From Pseudomonas sp. P818 (GTDB lineage: Bacteria; Pseudomonadota; Gammaproteobacteria; Pseudomonadales; Pseudomonadaceae), in the NCBI RefSeq assembly GCF_000418555.1, contig NZ_ATKM01000001.1, positions 1 through 64,000 of the forward strand: a stretch of DNA of 64,000 bases. Reading direction: 5' to 3'. The position numbers and the translations under genes were made by a program. The notes under the pieces were generated by a model. That model ran no database searches, was not told where the DNA came from, and was given only the letters and a program-made list of their open reading frames with translations. Below are positions 7,995 through 22,459 of the stretch, piece after piece. Each line of letters starts with the position of its first letter. The stretch's first letter is position 1.

Positions 7995-8020
7995 AAAGCC
8001 CGTCCATCTGGACGGGCTTT
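7995..8020. terminator. Bidirectional terminator between map and glmS
   Basis: AAAGCCCGTCC (7995-8005) and GGACGGGCTTT (8010-8020) form an 11-bp stem with a 4-nt loop. T-rich sequence follows on the plus strand and A-rich sequence precedes it, so it can serve both convergent genes. Confidence 0.9.
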
Positions 8021-8036
8021 TTCTTCCCGGGCGGCC

Positions 8037-9887
<1,851 letters not shown>

Positions 9888-9900
9888 GGGGCTCTCCTTT

Positions 9901-10671
9901 CTAGTTTTCCAGCGCCGCGAGGATCAGCTGAATGCCGCGCGCGCGTATCTGTTCGGCCGCCTGGGCATCCAGGCGCTCGTCGGTGATCAGGGTATGGACG
10001 CTGCCCCAGGGCAGTTCCAGGTTGGGGATGCGCCGGCCGATCTTGTCGCTCTCGACCATGACGATGACTTCACGGGCCACCTCGGCCATCACCCGCGACA
10101 GACCGAGCAGTTCGTTGAAGGTGGTGGTGCCACGCTCCAGGTCGATGCCATCGGCGCCGATGAACAGCTGGTCGAAGTCGTAAGAGCGCAGCACCTGCTC
10201 GGCCACCTGGCCCTGGAAGGACTCCGAATGCGGATCCCAGGTACCGCCGGTCATCAGCAGCACCGGCTCGTGCTCGATATCGCGCAGGGCGTTGGCCACG
10301 TTGAGCGAGTTGGTCATCACCACCAGACCAGGCTTGTAGCCAAGCTGCGGAATCATGGCCGCCGTGGTGGTGCCGCTGTCGATGATGATCCGCGCGTGCT
10401 CGCGGATGCGTGCCACGCCGGCACAGGCAATCGCCTGCTTGTAGGGAGAAATGGGCTGCGTCGGCTCACTGATCAGCTCCTGCGGCACCGGCACCGCGCC
10501 GCCATAGCGACGCAGCAGCAGGCCGTTCTTTTCCAGGGCAGCGAGATCCTTGCGAATGGTCACTTCGCTGGTGGCGAAGTGCTGAGCCAGAGCGTCCACG
10601 CTCACTTCGCCCTGCTCGGCGAGCAAGGCGAGGATGGTGTGGCGACGTTGAGGCGTGTTGCGCTTCGACAT
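9901..10671 (-). CDS. glmR: DeoR-family transcriptional regulator (GlmR)
   Basis: The 256-residue protein has an N-terminal DeoR winged helix-turn-helix ([42 protein letters not shown], about residues 9-51) and a C-terminal DeoR sensor domain with the DSGTTTAAM phosphosugar-binding motif. It sits directly upstream of glmS on the same strand, the position of GlmR in P. aeruginosa, so control of amino-sugar synthesis is likely. A TTTCGA-T-TCGAAA palindrome just upstream of its start could be its own operator. Confidence 0.9.
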   Translation of the reverse strand: MSKRNTPQRRHTILALLAEQGEVSVDALAQHFATSEVTIRKDLAALEKNGLLLRRYGGAVPVPQELISEPTQPISPYKQAIACAGVARIREHARIIIDSGTTTAAMIPQLGYKPGLVVMTNSLNVANALRDIEHEPVLLMTGGTWDPHSESFQGQVAEQVLRSYDFDQLFIGADGIDLERGTTTFNELLGLSRVMAEVAREVIVMVESDKIGRRIPNLELPWGSVHTLITDERLDAQAAEQIRARGIQLILAALEN

Positions 10672-10678
10672 GCTTAAG

Positions 10679-10691
10679 TTTCGATTCGAAA
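10679..10691. promoter_or_regulatory. Putative DeoR/GlmR operator
   Basis: TTTCGA-T-TCGAAA is a perfect 13-bp palindrome 8 nt upstream of the glmR start. Further CGAAT and ATCGAAAG half-sites occur up to about 10725. DeoR-family repressors often bind repeated TTCG-type half-sites, so an autoregulatory operator is reasonable. Confidence 0.5.
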
Positions 10692-10744
10692 GATAATGGC
10701 GCGAATCAAAACATATGATCGAAAGGCCCGCAAGCGTCCGTCGA

Positions 10745-11356
10745 TCAGTTCAACGTCAGTTTGACCCCGAAGCCGACCAGACACAGCCCTGCCAGTTTCT
10801 CCAGAGCCCTCGCGATACGTGGGTTGGCGCGCATGCGCTCGGCGAGAAAATAGGTCAGCAGCACGATCAGCAGGCCGTAGAGAAAGGTCAGCACCATGAT
10901 GGTCACGGCCATGAAACCGAAAGTAATCAGCCCCTGATGGCGCTGTGGGTCGATGAACAGCGGGAAGAAGGCCATGTAGAAAATGATGGCCTTGGGGTTG
11001 AAGACGGTGATCACCAGGGTTTGCCACAGGTATTGGCGCGGCTTGATGTCCAGCGTCGGCGCAGCGCCTGGCTTGGCCAGGATCATGCGCAGGCCAAGGT
11101 AGATCAGGTAGGCCGCACCGAGCCATTGCACCACATGGAAGGCCGCCGGATAAGCCTTGAGCAGCGCGGCGACCCCGGCCACCGCCAGCCACAGCAGCAC
11201 CTGGTCGCCGAAGATGATGCCGAAGGTCGAGGCCAGCCCACCGCGAATCCCGCCCTTGCCGGTGGACAGGATCAGCGCCAGGTTACCCGGCCCGGGAATG
11301 GCCAGCAGGATGATGAAGGCCACCACGAAGGCGGCGTAATCCGTCACACCGAACAT
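10745..11356 (-). CDS. LysE/RhtB family amino-acid exporter
   Basis: This is a 203-residue inner-membrane protein with about six hydrophobic segments. It shows the LysE/RhtB signature near the N-terminus (AIPGPGNLALILSTGKGGIRGGLASTFGIIFGD) and the FNPKAIIFYMAFFPLFI motif in the middle. The family exports amino acids or related metabolites; the substrate cannot be read from sequence. It lies between glmR and glmU on the same strand. A perfect DnaA box (TTATCCACA) lies just upstream at 11377-11385. Confidence 0.9.
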   Translation of the reverse strand: MFGVTDYAAFVVAFIILLAIPGPGNLALILSTGKGGIRGGLASTFGIIFGDQVLLWLAVAGVAALLKAYPAAFHVVQWLGAAYLIYLGLRMILAKPGAAPTLDIKPRQYLWQTLVITVFNPKAIIFYMAFFPLFIDPQRHQGLITFGFMAVTIMVLTFLYGLLIVLLTYFLAERMRANPRIARALEKLAGLCLVGFGVKLTLN

Positions 11357-11412
11357 ACAGGACTGCCTCCAGCGGGTTATCCACAGGCCTGATCACCCAG
11401 GCTAGGCCGCAC

Positions 11413-12771
11413 TCACTTCTTGGTCGGCCGCTTCCAGCCTTCGATATTGCGCTGCTTGGCCCGGCCGACTGCCAGCGTGTCCGCGGGCACGTCGCTGGTC
11501 ACCACCGAACCGGCGCCCGTGGTGGCGCGGTCGCCCAGCGTTACCGGTGCCACCAGCGCGCTGTTGGAGCCGATGAAGACGTCCTCGCCCATTACCGTAC
11601 GGAACTTGTTGGCACCGTCGTAGTTGCAGGTGATGGTGCCGGCACCGATATTGGTTCGCGCGCCGATTTCGGCATCGCCCAGGTAGCTCAGGTGCCCGGC
11701 CTTGGCGCCTTCGCCCAGCACGGCATTCTTCAGTTCGACGAAGTTACCCACATGGGCCTTGGCGCCCAGTTTGGTGCCGGGGCGCAGGCGCGCAAACGGG
11801 CCACAATCGGCGCCCTCACCCATCTCGGCGCCGTCCAGGTGGCTGTTGGCCTTGACGATGGCGCCCTTGCGCAGCACCGAGTCCTTGATCACGCAGTTCG
11901 GGCCGATCTGCACATCGTCTTCGATCACCACCTTGCCTTCGAGGATCACGTTGATGTCGATGGTCACGTCGCGGCCGACGTTCACCTCACCGCGTACGTC
12001 GAAACGATGCGGATCGCGCAGGGTAACGCCCTGAGCCATCAGGCGGCGGGCGATGCGGTGCTGGTAGTGGCATTCGAGCTGGGCCAGCTGGATGCGGTCG
12101 TTGGCGCCCAGCACTTCCATCTCGTCGGCGGCACGCTCGGTGGCCACGGTCAGGCCATCGGCCACGGCCATGGCGATCACGTCGGTCAGGTAGTACTCGC
12201 CCTGGGCGTTGCTGTTGGACAGGCGGCCCAGCCAGTCGGCCAGGCGCTTGCCCGGAACGGCGAGGATGCCGGTATTGCCCTCGCGGATCTGCCGCTGCGC
12301 TTCGCTGGCGTCCTTGTGCTCGACGATGGCCTGTACCACACCATCGGTGTCACGCACGATGCGGCCATAGCCGGTCGGGTCGGCCAGCTCGACGGTGAGC
12401 AGGCCCAGCTGGTTGTCGCTGACCAAGGCCAGCAGACGCTCGAGAGTCGCGGTCTCGATCAGCGGTACATCGCCGTAGAGCACCAGCACGGTATCGGCGC
12501 CGAGTTGCGGCAGGGCCTGGGCCACGGCGTGGCCGGTGCCGAGCTGCTCGGCCTGGATGACGAAATTCAGGTCATCAGCGGCCAGGCGCTCGCGCACCTT
12601 GTCGGCGCCGTGGCCGATCACTACCTGGATGCTGCTCGGCTGCAGGCGCCGCGCGGTGTCGATGACATGTCCCAGCATGGGCTTGTCGGCGACCGGATGC
12701 AGCACCTTGGGCAAAGCAGAACGCATCCGCGTGCCCTGACCGGCGGCGAGAATGACGATATCCAGACTCAT
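11413..12771 (-). CDS. glmU: Bifunctional GlcNAc-1-P uridyltransferase / glucosamine-1-P acetyltransferase
   Basis: GlmU carries out the last two steps of UDP-GlcNAc synthesis. The N-terminal pyrophosphorylase has the [19 protein letters not shown] nucleotide-binding motif and YGDVPLI. The C-terminal left-handed beta-helix acetyltransferase has hexapeptide repeats and [15 protein letters not shown]. The length is 452 residues from the ATG at 12771, which has AGGAG 8 nt upstream; a start seven codons earlier is less likely. It lies directly downstream of the atp operon but beyond a strong terminator, so it probably has its own promoter. Confidence 0.98.
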   Translation of the reverse strand: MSLDIVILAAGQGTRMRSALPKVLHPVADKPMLGHVIDTARRLQPSSIQVVIGHGADKVRERLAADDLNFVIQAEQLGTGHAVAQALPQLGADTVLVLYGDVPLIETATLERLLALVSDNQLGLLTVELADPTGYGRIVRDTDGVVQAIVEHKDASEAQRQIREGNTGILAVPGKRLADWLGRLSNSNAQGEYYLTDVIAMAVADGLTVATERAADEMEVLGANDRIQLAQLECHYQHRIARRLMAQGVTLRDPHRFDVRGEVNVGRDVTIDINVILEGKVVIEDDVQIGPNCVIKDSVLRKGAIVKANSHLDGAEMGEGADCGPFARLRPGTKLGAKAHVGNFVELKNAVLGEGAKAGHLSYLGDAEIGARTNIGAGTITCNYDGANKFRTVMGEDVFIGSNSALVAPVTLGDRATTGAGSVVTSDVPADTLAVGRAKQRNIEGWKRPTKK

Positions 12772-12847
12772 AGAAAGCTCCTTGCTGGGCAAGATGGGAC
12801 CGCGGCGATACAGGGCCGCGCGAAAAGAACGCTATTTTGCCAGAAAC

Positions 12848-12877
12848 GCAAAGGGGCGACCTAAGTCGCCCCTTTGC
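12848..12877. terminator. Terminator of the atp operon
   Basis: GCAAAGGGGCGAC (12848-12860) and GTCGCCCCTTTGC (12865-12877) form a perfect 13-bp stem with a CTAA loop, 20 nt after the atpC stop. It should end atp transcription before glmU. Confidence 0.88.
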
Positions 12878-12896
12878 GTGATACCGCGATACGCGA

Positions 12897-13331
12897 TCAG
12901 CGGCTGCGGCCGCCGAACTTCTTGCGCATCTCTTCGATGGTGCGCAGCTGGGCAGCAGCCTCGGCCAGGCGTGCCGAAGCACTGCCGTAGTCGAACTCGG
13001 TGCCCTTCTCGCTCAGCGCCTTCTCGGCGGCCTTGCGCGCTTCGATGGCAGCGGCTTCATCCAGGTCGCCGGCACGAACAGCGGTGTCGGCAAGAACCTT
13101 CACCATGCTCGGCTGAACTTCCAGGAAGCCACCGGAGATGTAGAACACCTCCTCGGTGCCACCCTGCTTGATCACTCGCACCGGACCCGGCTTGAGATCG
13201 GTCAGCAGCGGGGTGTGGCCCGGCAGGATACCCAGGTCACCGAGGTGACCGTGGGCGATGACCATTTCCACCAGCCCCGAGAACAGCTCTTCTTCCGCAC
13301 TGACGATATCGCAGTGGACTGACATAGCCAT
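12897..13331 (-). CDS. atpC: ATP synthase F1 epsilon subunit
   Basis: The epsilon subunit of the F1 central stalk couples rotation to catalysis and inhibits ATPase activity. The 144 residues include the N-terminal beta-barrel ([34 protein letters not shown]) and the C-terminal helical hairpin. A second in-frame ATG lies two codons after the one at 13331. It is the last gene of the atpIBEFHAGDC operon, with the terminator just beyond. Confidence 0.97.
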   Translation of the reverse strand: MAMSVHCDIVSAEEELFSGLVEMVIAHGHLGDLGILPGHTPLLTDLKPGPVRVIKQGGTEEVFYISGGFLEVQPSMVKVLADTAVRAGDLDEAAAIEARKAAEKALSEKGTEFDYGSASARLAEAAAQLRTIEEMRKKFGGRSR

Positions 13332-13410
13332 AACAATGCCTCGGTTGAGAGGCCGGATCGGGCAGCAGCCCTATCCGGCCCGGACGCCCCCTAAAGGGCG
13401 CACCCGTTAC

Positions 13411-14817
<1,407 letters not shown>

Positions 14818-15681
14818 TTAAACCGCGGCAGCGCCGCCGACGATTTCCGAAATTTCCTGGGTGATCGCTGCCTGACGAGCCTTGTTGTAAACCAGCTGCA
14901 GGTCCTTGATGAGTTCACCGGCATTGTCGGTTGCGTTCTTCATCGCGATCATCCGCGCAGCCTGTTCGCACGCGCTGTTCTCGACCACGGCCTGATAGAC
15001 CTGCGATTCAACGTAGCGCACCAGCAGCGCATCCAGCAGTTGCTGGGCGTCCGGCTCGTACACGTAGTCCCACAGACCCTTCTGCACACCTTGCTCTTCG
15101 CTCGCGGCCAGCGGCAGCAGCTGCTGCACTTCCGGCTTCTGCACCATGGTGTTCACGAACTTGTTCGAGACCAGGTAGAGGCGGTCGATACGGCCTTCGG
15201 CGTAGGCATCCAGCACGACCTTGACGCTACCGATCAGGTCGTTGATGGACGGCTCTTCACCCAGCTTGCTGATGGCGGCAACCACGTTGCCCCCGTTGCT
15301 GCGGAAGAAGCTCGCGCCCTTGCTGCCCACTACGCAGAAATCGGCATCGACCTTCTGGTCGCGCCAACCCTTCAGGCTTTTCAACAGCGCCTTGAACAGG
15401 TTGATGTTCAAGCCACCGCACAGACCACGATCCGAGGTCACCACGATATAACCGACGCGCTTTACATCACGCTCCACCATGAACGAGTGGCGGTATTCCG
15501 GGTTCGCCTTGGCCAGGTGACCGATCACCTGACGAATACGCTCGGCGTAGGGGCGACCGGCAGCCATGCGCTGTTGAGCCTTGCGCATTTTGCTGACCGC
15601 CACTTTTTCCATGGCGCTGGTGATCTTTTGCGTGCTTTTGATGCTCGCAATCTTGCTGCGAATCTCTTTTGCGCCTGCCAT
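14818..15681 (-). CDS. atpG: ATP synthase F1 gamma subunit
   Basis: The gamma subunit is the central rotor shaft of F1. The 287 residues start [20 protein letters not shown], the conserved N-terminal helix, and contain [10 protein letters not shown] and the C-terminal signature [22 protein letters not shown] followed by [12 protein letters not shown]. The length is normal. It lies between atpA and atpD. Confidence 0.99.
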   Translation of the reverse strand: MAGAKEIRSKIASIKSTQKITSAMEKVAVSKMRKAQQRMAAGRPYAERIRQVIGHLAKANPEYRHSFMVERDVKRVGYIVVTSDRGLCGGLNINLFKALLKSLKGWRDQKVDADFCVVGSKGASFFRSNGGNVVAAISKLGEEPSINDLIGSVKVVLDAYAEGRIDRLYLVSNKFVNTMVQKPEVQQLLPLAASEEQGVQKGLWDYVYEPDAQQLLDALLVRYVESQVYQAVVENSACEQAARMIAMKNATDNAGELIKDLQLVYNKARQAAITQEISEIVGGAAAV

Positions 15682-15729
15682 TTCACACCTTTTGGTTCAA
15701 GCAGGCGGGGGCCGAAGCCCCCGCTGCGG

Positions 15730-17274
15730 TTACCAGGTTTGGGTGGCCTTGAACTTCTCGATACCGGCTTTCAGGCCAGCGTCGATTTCGTCGTTGAAGT
15801 CACCCTTCTCGTTGATCTTCGCCATCAGGTCGGCGTGATCACGCTTGAAGAAGGCGATCAGGGCCTGCTCGAAGCTGATGATCTTGGCGACTTCGACGTC
15901 CTGCAGGAAGCCACGCTCGGCTGCGTACAGGGACACCGACATTTCGGCAATGGACATCGGCGCATACTGCTTCTGCTTCATCAGCTCGGTTACGCGCTGA
16001 CCATGCTCGAGCTGCTTGCGGGTGGCTTCGTCCAGGTCAGAAGCGAACTGGGCGAATGCCGCCAGTTCACGGTACTGAGCCAGAGCGGTACGGATACCAC
16101 CGGAGAGCTTCTTGATGATCTTGGTCTGGGCCGCGCCACCGACACGGGATACCGAGATACCGGCGTTGACGGCCGGACGGATACCCGAGTTGAACATGGC
16201 CGATTCCAGGAAGATCTGACCGTCGGTGATCGAGATCACGTTGGTCGGAACGAACGCGGAAACGTCACCGGCCTGGGTTTCGATGATCGGCAGAGCGGTC
16301 AGCGAGCCAGTCTTGCCGGTTACGGCGCCATTGGTGAACTTCTCGACGTACTCTTCGGAAACGCGGGAAGCGCGCTCCAGCAGACGGCTGTGGAGATAGA
16401 ACACGTCGCCCGGGTAGGCTTCACGGCCTGGCGGACGGCGCAGCAGCAGGGAGATCTGACGGTAGGCAACGGCCTGCTTGGACAGGTCGTCGTACACGAT
16501 CAGGGCATCTTCACCGCGGTCGCGGAAGTATTCACCCATGGTGCAGCCGGCGTACGGAGCCAGGAACTGCAGCGCAGCGGATTCGGAAGCCGAAGCTGCT
16601 ACCACGATGGTGTTGGCCAGGGCGCCAGCTTCTTCCAGCTTGCGTACCACGTTGGCGATGGTCGATTGCTTCTGACCGATAGCCACGTAGACGCAGCGGA
16701 TGCCACTGTCTTTCTGGTTGATGATGGCGTCGACGGCCAGAGCAGTCTTACCGATCTGACGGTCACCGATGATCAGCTCGCGCTGGCCACGGCCGACCGG
16801 GATCATGGCATCGACCGACTTGTAACCGGTCTGCACCGGCTGGTCGACCGACTTACGCCAGATCACGCCCGGAGCCACTTTCTCGACAGCGTCGGTAGCG
16901 GTGGCATTGATCGGGCCCTTGCCATCGATCGGGTTACCCAGTGCGTCGACGACGCGACCCAGCAGTTCCGGACCAACCGGGACTTCCAGGATGCGGCCGG
17001 TGCACTTGGCGCTCATGCCTTCGGCGAGGGTCAGGTAGCTACCCAGTACCACGGCACCCACGGAGTCCTGCTCCAGGTTCAGGGCCATGCCATACACGCC
17101 ACCAGGGAATTCGATCATCTCACCGTACATGACGTCGGCGAGGCCGTAGATGCGCACGATACCGTCGGAAACGCTGACGATGGTGCCTTCATTACGGGCT
17201 TGAGCGGATACATCAAGCGACTCAATGCGCTGCTTGATGATTTCGCTAATTTCGGAAGGATTCAATTGCTGCAT
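15730..17274 (-). CDS. atpA: ATP synthase F1 alpha subunit
   Basis: This is the non-catalytic nucleotide-binding alpha subunit, 514 residues. It has the P-loop GDRQIGKT (residues 170-177), the [16 protein letters not shown] Walker B region and the family motif [14 protein letters not shown]. It starts [18 protein letters not shown] as in other pseudomonads. It lies 15 nt after atpH and before atpG. Confidence 0.99.
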   Translation of the reverse strand: MQQLNPSEISEIIKQRIESLDVSAQARNEGTIVSVSDGIVRIYGLADVMYGEMIEFPGGVYGMALNLEQDSVGAVVLGSYLTLAEGMSAKCTGRILEVPVGPELLGRVVDALGNPIDGKGPINATATDAVEKVAPGVIWRKSVDQPVQTGYKSVDAMIPVGRGQRELIIGDRQIGKTALAVDAIINQKDSGIRCVYVAIGQKQSTIANVVRKLEEAGALANTIVVAASASESAALQFLAPYAGCTMGEYFRDRGEDALIVYDDLSKQAVAYRQISLLLRRPPGREAYPGDVFYLHSRLLERASRVSEEYVEKFTNGAVTGKTGSLTALPIIETQAGDVSAFVPTNVISITDGQIFLESAMFNSGIRPAVNAGISVSRVGGAAQTKIIKKLSGGIRTALAQYRELAAFAQFASDLDEATRKQLEHGQRVTELMKQKQYAPMSIAEMSVSLYAAERGFLQDVEVAKIISFEQALIAFFKRDHADLMAKINEKGDFNDEIDAGLKAGIEKFKATQTW

Positions 17275-17289
17275 GCCAGTTCCCTCAAA

Positions 17290-17826
17290 TCAGGATTTCA
17301 ACGCTTCGGCCAGCTTGTTCAGCTTGCCGCGGACCGAACCGTCGATGACCAGGTCACCTGCACGAATGACAACGCCGCCGATCAGGGCGGGATTGACCAC
17401 GGGCTTGGGCTGGACGGTGCGATCGAGCCGCTTGGAAAGGGCGGCAGCCAGAGTTTGCAATTGCTCGGTATTGAGCTCGAAAGCCGACTCGACCTCGACA
17501 TCGAGGGCGCGTTCGGCTTCAGCCTTCAGCACGGCGAACTGTTCGCGTACTACCGGCAGCAGCGACAGTCGGTCGTTGCTGCCCAGCGAGCGCAGGAAGT
17601 TGCTGAACGAAGCGTCGATGTGACCGGCACAGATCTGCGCCAGAACATTGACTTTCTGCTCATCGGTCAACGCCGGGTTGACCAACTGCTGAGCCATGGC
17701 CGGCGTTTGAACCGCAGCCGCGGACAGCGACAGCATGTTCAGCCAGGCATCGGCCTGCTGTGCAGCACTGGCAAACTCAAACGCGGCTTTCGCGTAGGGC
17801 CGAGCGAGCGTGTTGGTATTGATCAT
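17290..17826 (-). CDS. atpH: ATP synthase F1 delta subunit
   Basis: The delta subunit (OSCP equivalent) joins F1 to the peripheral stalk. The 178 residues begin MINTNTLARPYAKAAFEFA and include the C-terminal signature VVNPALIGGVVIRAGDLVIDGSV, both typical. It lies 12 nt after atpF and 15 nt before atpA. Confidence 0.98.
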   Translation of the reverse strand: MINTNTLARPYAKAAFEFASAAQQADAWLNMLSLSAAAVQTPAMAQQLVNPALTDEQKVNVLAQICAGHIDASFSNFLRSLGSNDRLSLLPVVREQFAVLKAEAERALDVEVESAFELNTEQLQTLAAALSKRLDRTVQPKPVVNPALIGGVVIRAGDLVIDGSVRGKLNKLAEALKS

Positions 17827-17838
17827 CGCGAGCCTCGC

Positions 17839-18309
17839 TTAGAGTTGAGAGGCCAGTTTTGCGACCAGATCGTTGTGCGCAGCGCCGTCCACGGAGGACT
17901 GCAGGATCTGCTCGGCGCCGGTGACAGCCAGAGCTGCTACCTGCGAACGCAGTTGATCCTTGGCACGGTTCACTTCCAGATCGATTTCGGCTTTGGCGCC
18001 AGCGATCAGCTTTTCACCTTCGGAGCGGGCCTGGGCCTTGGCTTCCTCGACGATTGCGTTGGCGGTCTTGTTCGCCCGATCGAGAATTTCGGCAGCTTGC
18101 TCTTTGGTTTCACGAAGCATCTGGGCAGCGCGTTCCTGGGCCAACTGCAGATCGCGCTCGGCGCGCCCGGCAGCATCCAGACCTTCTGCGATTTTCTTCT
18201 GGCGTTCCTGCATGGCCTGCGTCAGCGGCGGCCATACGAACTTCATGCAGAACCAGACGAAAATAGCGAAGGCAATCGTTTGACCGAACAGGGTCAGGTT
18301 AATGTTCAC
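17839..18309 (-). CDS. atpF: ATP synthase F0 b subunit
   Basis: The b subunit is the membrane-anchored peripheral stalk. The 156 residues start [29 protein letters not shown], a single N-terminal membrane helix, followed by a long charged, alanine-rich helix that dimerises. The length is the family standard. Confidence 0.98.
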   Translation of the reverse strand: MNINLTLFGQTIAFAIFVWFCMKFVWPPLTQAMQERQKKIAEGLDAAGRAERDLQLAQERAAQMLRETKEQAAEILDRANKTANAIVEEAKAQARSEGEKLIAGAKAEIDLEVNRAKDQLRSQVAALAVTGAEQILQSSVDGAAHNDLVAKLASQL

Positions 18310-18396
18310 AGCGATTTACCTCGTGCTATCTCGTGTTCCGGGGAAGAAAAGCCTGAAGAGGCAGCACACATCATGCTGCCTCGAACTCAGGAACTC

Positions 18397-18648
<252 letters not shown>

Positions 18649-18690
18649 TTAAGGTTACGAGTTAGGGGTTTTCGGGTTTTTCGATGTCGA

Positions 18691-19533
<843 letters not shown>

Positions 19534-19926
19534 TCAGAAAACTTTCATGAGCAGGGGGGCACAGGCTGCTGCCAGAAGGGCAAGCAGATACCCGATGAAC
19601 AGCTTCATCGGGTCCAGTGGTTCAACCCCTACGAACGCCAGTGCAAACAGCACTGCCGTGATAATCCATTTACCCATGGCCCCGGCCCAGATCGACTGGA
19701 CGATGGCCTTGGCCGAACGCGCGCCAAAGTAACGAAAGGCCTTGAATGCAAAATACGCGTTGGCCAGCAGGGCTATCAGCCCTCCCAGCAATGCCGAATA
19801 GGCCGCGACCCATCCGCCACTGACGGCAAAAAACACTGTGATCACAGCCGTCACGATGGCCTGAAAAATCAGGATCGGGAACCCTGGCTGACGATGAAAC
19901 TGTTGAAAAACTACCTGCGTTGCCAT
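19534..19926 (-). CDS. atpI: ATP synthase accessory protein AtpI, 5' end replaced by a repeat
   Basis: AtpI is a small membrane protein that helps assemble the c ring or take up magnesium. The body, from FHRQPGFPILIFQA to the C-terminal PLLMKVF, has four hydrophobic segments and the family motif GGLIALLANAYFAFKAFRYFGARSAKAIV. The first codons come from the repeat at 19902-20029: the ATG at 19926 lies inside it. A TTG at 20028 is also in frame and would add 34 residues. Neither has a ribosome site. Upstream of the repeat, TTG-TCG-GCC-ACG-GCA-GAC-C reads in frame into AGTTTCATCG if the repeat is removed, giving a plausible original N-terminus. Expression may be reduced, but AtpI is usually dispensable. 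Confidence 0.85.
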   Translation of the reverse strand: MATQVVFQQFHRQPGFPILIFQAIVTAVITVFFAVSGGWVAAYSALLGGLIALLANAYFAFKAFRYFGARSAKAIVQSIWAGAMGKWIITAVLFALAFVGVEPLDPMKLFIGYLLALLAAACAPLLMKVF

Positions 19927-20029
19927 TGCTGCGTTAAAAACAGGCTCGGACTGCTCATTTACAGCTTGTAAACTCCGCGTCCTCGCCTGTTTTTGCCTTG
20001 CACTGGCTGCCTCGCTTACGTTTTTCAAC
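19902..20029. mobile_element. 128-bp MITE-like inverted-repeat element in atpI
   Basis: The ends are GTTGAAAAAC (19902-19911) and GTTTTTCAAC (20020-20029), exact inverted repeats. Inside lie a second inverted pair, AAAAACAGGC near 19935 and GCCTGTTTTT near 19985, and a central TTTACAGCTTGTAAA palindrome. The whole element could fold into one long imperfect hairpin. It encodes no transposase, so it would be mobilised in trans. I see no clear target duplication. The structure and its location in a coding 5' end both support a mobile repeat. Confidence 0.8.
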
Positions 20030-20094
20030 GGTCTGCCGTGGCCGACAAAATTGCGCGGGGAGTATATGGGCCAGCCTGCGCCCGATCAACCGTG

Positions 20095-20122
20095 CTGTAG
20101 TAGGAGCGAAGTAGGACTACAG
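20095..20122. repeat. Small hairpin between parB and atpI
   Basis: CTGTAGT (20095-20101) and ACTACAG (20116-20122) are inverted repeats around AGGAGCGAAG-type sequence. The text resembles pseudomonad REP fragments (GTAGGAGCGA). It lies between the parB stop and the atpI region and could act as a weak parB terminator. Confidence 0.45.
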
Positions 20123-20133
20123 ACTGAATTGTT

Positions 20134-21003
20134 TCAACGAATGTGCGCCAGTACACCCTGCAATTCATCGAGGGAGCTGTAGCGAATCACCAGCTGACCT
20201 TTTCCCTTGCTGCCGTGCTTGATCTGCACAGGCGAGCCCAGACGCTCTGCTAGCTTCTGTTCCAGGCGACTGATATCCGGATCGGCCTTGGCCTTCACCG
20301 GCGCCGGTTTGGCACTCAGCCACTGACGCACCAGTGCCTCGGTCTGACGAACGGTAAGGCCGCGTGCGACAACATGTCGCGCCGCTTCAACCTGCTGTTC
20401 CAGGGGCAAACCGAGCAGTGCGCGGGCATGGCCCATCTCCAGATCGCCGTGGGCGAGCAGGGTCTTGATCTCCTCGGGCAGGGCGATCAGGCGCAGCAGG
20501 TTGGTGATGGTGACGCGCGACTTGCCGACGGCATCGGCGACCTGTTGCTGGGTCAGTTCGAACTCCTGCTGCAGGCGCTGCAGGGCCACGGCTTCCTCGA
20601 TCGGGTTGAGGTCCTCGCGCTGGATGTTCTCGATCAACGCCATGGCGATGGCGGCTTCATCGGGCAGCTCACGGACCATGGCCGGGATCTTGTCCTGACC
20701 GGCCAGCTGGCTGGCCCGCCAGCGCCGCTCACCCGCGACGATCTCGAAGCGGCCGTTGCCGATGGGGCGCAGCACGATGGGTTGCATCACGCCCTGGGCG
20801 CGGATCGAAGCGGCGAGTTCCTCCAGGGCGGTCTGGTCCATGTCACGACGCGGCTGGTACTTGCCGCGCTGGATCAGCTCCAGCGGCACGTATTGCAGTT
20901 CGCGCGTATCGACCTGGGCGGCCTCTTCCTGCAGTGCGCTGACGGTGTTGCCACCGAGCAGGGCGTCCAGACCTCGACCCAGACCTCGTTTCTTCGCAGC
21001 CAT
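20134..21003 (-). CDS. parB: Chromosome-partitioning protein ParB
   Basis: ParB is a CTP-dependent DNA clamp that loads at parS and spreads. The 289 residues start MAAKKRGLGRGLDALLGG, the ParA-interacting N-terminus, followed by the ParB/Srx domain with GERRWRASQLAG (GERRxR box) and ENIQREDLNPIEEA, then the helix-turn-helix (TQQQVADAVGKSRVTITNLLRL) and a C-terminal dimerisation domain. It lies 11 nt after parA. Perfect parS sites lie in recF of this window. Confidence 0.98.
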   Translation of the reverse strand: MAAKKRGLGRGLDALLGGNTVSALQEEAAQVDTRELQYVPLELIQRGKYQPRRDMDQTALEELAASIRAQGVMQPIVLRPIGNGRFEIVAGERRWRASQLAGQDKIPAMVRELPDEAAIAMALIENIQREDLNPIEEAVALQRLQQEFELTQQQVADAVGKSRVTITNLLRLIALPEEIKTLLAHGDLEMGHARALLGLPLEQQVEAARHVVARGLTVRQTEALVRQWLSAKPAPVKAKADPDISRLEQKLAERLGSPVQIKHGSKGKGQLVIRYSSLDELQGVLAHIR

Positions 21004-21014
21004 GCGGATGTTCC

Positions 21015-21803
21015 TTAAGCGGTAGCGGTTTTCGCGGCGGCGCGCTGACGGCGCACCAGCTCGCCGGCCAAGGCCAGATAGGCGATGGCACCACGGGATT
21101 GTTTGTCGTAGACCAGCGCCGGCATGCCGAAGCTCGGCGCCTCGGCCAGGCGCACGTTGCGCGGGATCACGGCGTCATACAGCTTGTCGCCGAAGTGCTG
21201 CTTGAGCTGGGCGCTGACATCGTTGGTCAGGCTGATGCGCGGGTCGTACATGGTACGCAGCAGACCTTCGATCTGCAGCTTGGGGTTGAGCAACTGGGCG
21301 ATGCGCTGAATGCTGTTGACCAGATCGGAGAGCCCTTCGAGTGCGTAGTACTCGCACTGCATGGGGATGATCACACCGTCGGCAGCGACCAGGGCGTTGA
21401 TGGTCAGCATGTTCAGCGACGGCGGGCAGTCGATGAGGATGTAGTCGTAGTTCTCGCGGATCGGCGCCAGGGCATAACGCAGGCGGCTTTCCTTCATCTT
21501 CATTTCGAGCAGGGCGACTTCGGCGGCGGTCAGGTCGCGGTTGGCCGGCAGCAGCTGATAGCCGCCATGCTCGGAGAACTGCATGGCCTGGCTCAGGTCG
21601 CACTCGCCGATCAGCACGTCGTAGATCGAATGCTCGAGGCCGTGCTTGTCCACACCGCTGCCCATGGTCGCGTTGCCCTGCGGGTCGAGGTCGATCAGCA
21701 GCACGCGGCGCTTGGTCGCCACCAGAGAAGCGGCCAGGTTGATGCACGTCGTGGTCTTGCCCACGCCGCCTTTCTGATTGGCGATCGCGAATACCTTGGC
21801 CAT
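21015..21803 (-). CDS. parA: Chromosome-partitioning ATPase ParA (Soj)
   Basis: This Walker-type ParA ATPase of 262 residues binds the nucleoid and moves ParB-parS complexes. The deviant Walker A is KGGVGKTTT (residues 11-19), with the LLIDLDPQGNAT switch and YILIDCPPSLNMLT Walker B. It lies between rsmG and parB in the usual gidA-gidB-parAB order. Confidence 0.98.
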   Translation of the reverse strand: MAKVFAIANQKGGVGKTTTCINLAASLVATKRRVLLIDLDPQGNATMGSGVDKHGLEHSIYDVLIGECDLSQAMQFSEHGGYQLLPANRDLTAAEVALLEMKMKESRLRYALAPIRENYDYILIDCPPSLNMLTINALVAADGVIIPMQCEYYALEGLSDLVNSIQRIAQLLNPKLQIEGLLRTMYDPRISLTNDVSAQLKQHFGDKLYDAVIPRNVRLAEAPSFGMPALVYDKQSRGAIAYLALAGELVRRQRAAAKTATA

Positions 21804-21815
21804 CTTCCTTCCCCC

Positions 21816-22459
21816 TTAGACCGAGCGACGCAGTATCAACAGATGGCGCTGGCCTTGGCAACCTGGAACCCGCAGCACGTGGGTGGCACTGAGACGGAAG
21901 TCCGCCGGCAGGGCCTGCAGCTCGTCATCCGGATGCACACCCTTCATGGCCAGCCAGTGCGTGTCGGCGTTACCCAGGTGGCGCGTCCAGTTGCTGAAGT
22001 CTTCAAGACTGCTGAAAGCCCGCGAGCTGATGCCGTCGAATGCCTGCTCGGGTCGATAGGCTTCGACGCGGTTGTGGACAACCTCGAGGTTGGCGAGTTT
22101 CAACTCGAGCTTCACCTGGACCAGAAAACGGGTCTTCTTGCCGTTGGAGTCGAGCAGGGTGAAACGGCGCTCGGGGAACATGATCGCCAGCGGAATACCG
22201 GGCATGCCGCCGCCGCTGCCGACGTCCAGCCAGTTATCCCCACGCTCGGCCACGAACGGCACCACCGACAGGCTGTCGAGCAGATGGCGCGAGACCATTT
22301 CGTCCGGGTCGCGCACGGCGGTGAGGTTGTAGGCCTTGTTCCACTTGATCAGCAGGCCCAGGTAGGCGAGCAGCTGTTCCTGCTGCCGCTCGCTGAGCGA
22401 GATGCGCAGTTCGCGAGCGCCCTGCAGCAGTTCTTCGGCGTGACGCTGAGTGACCGACA

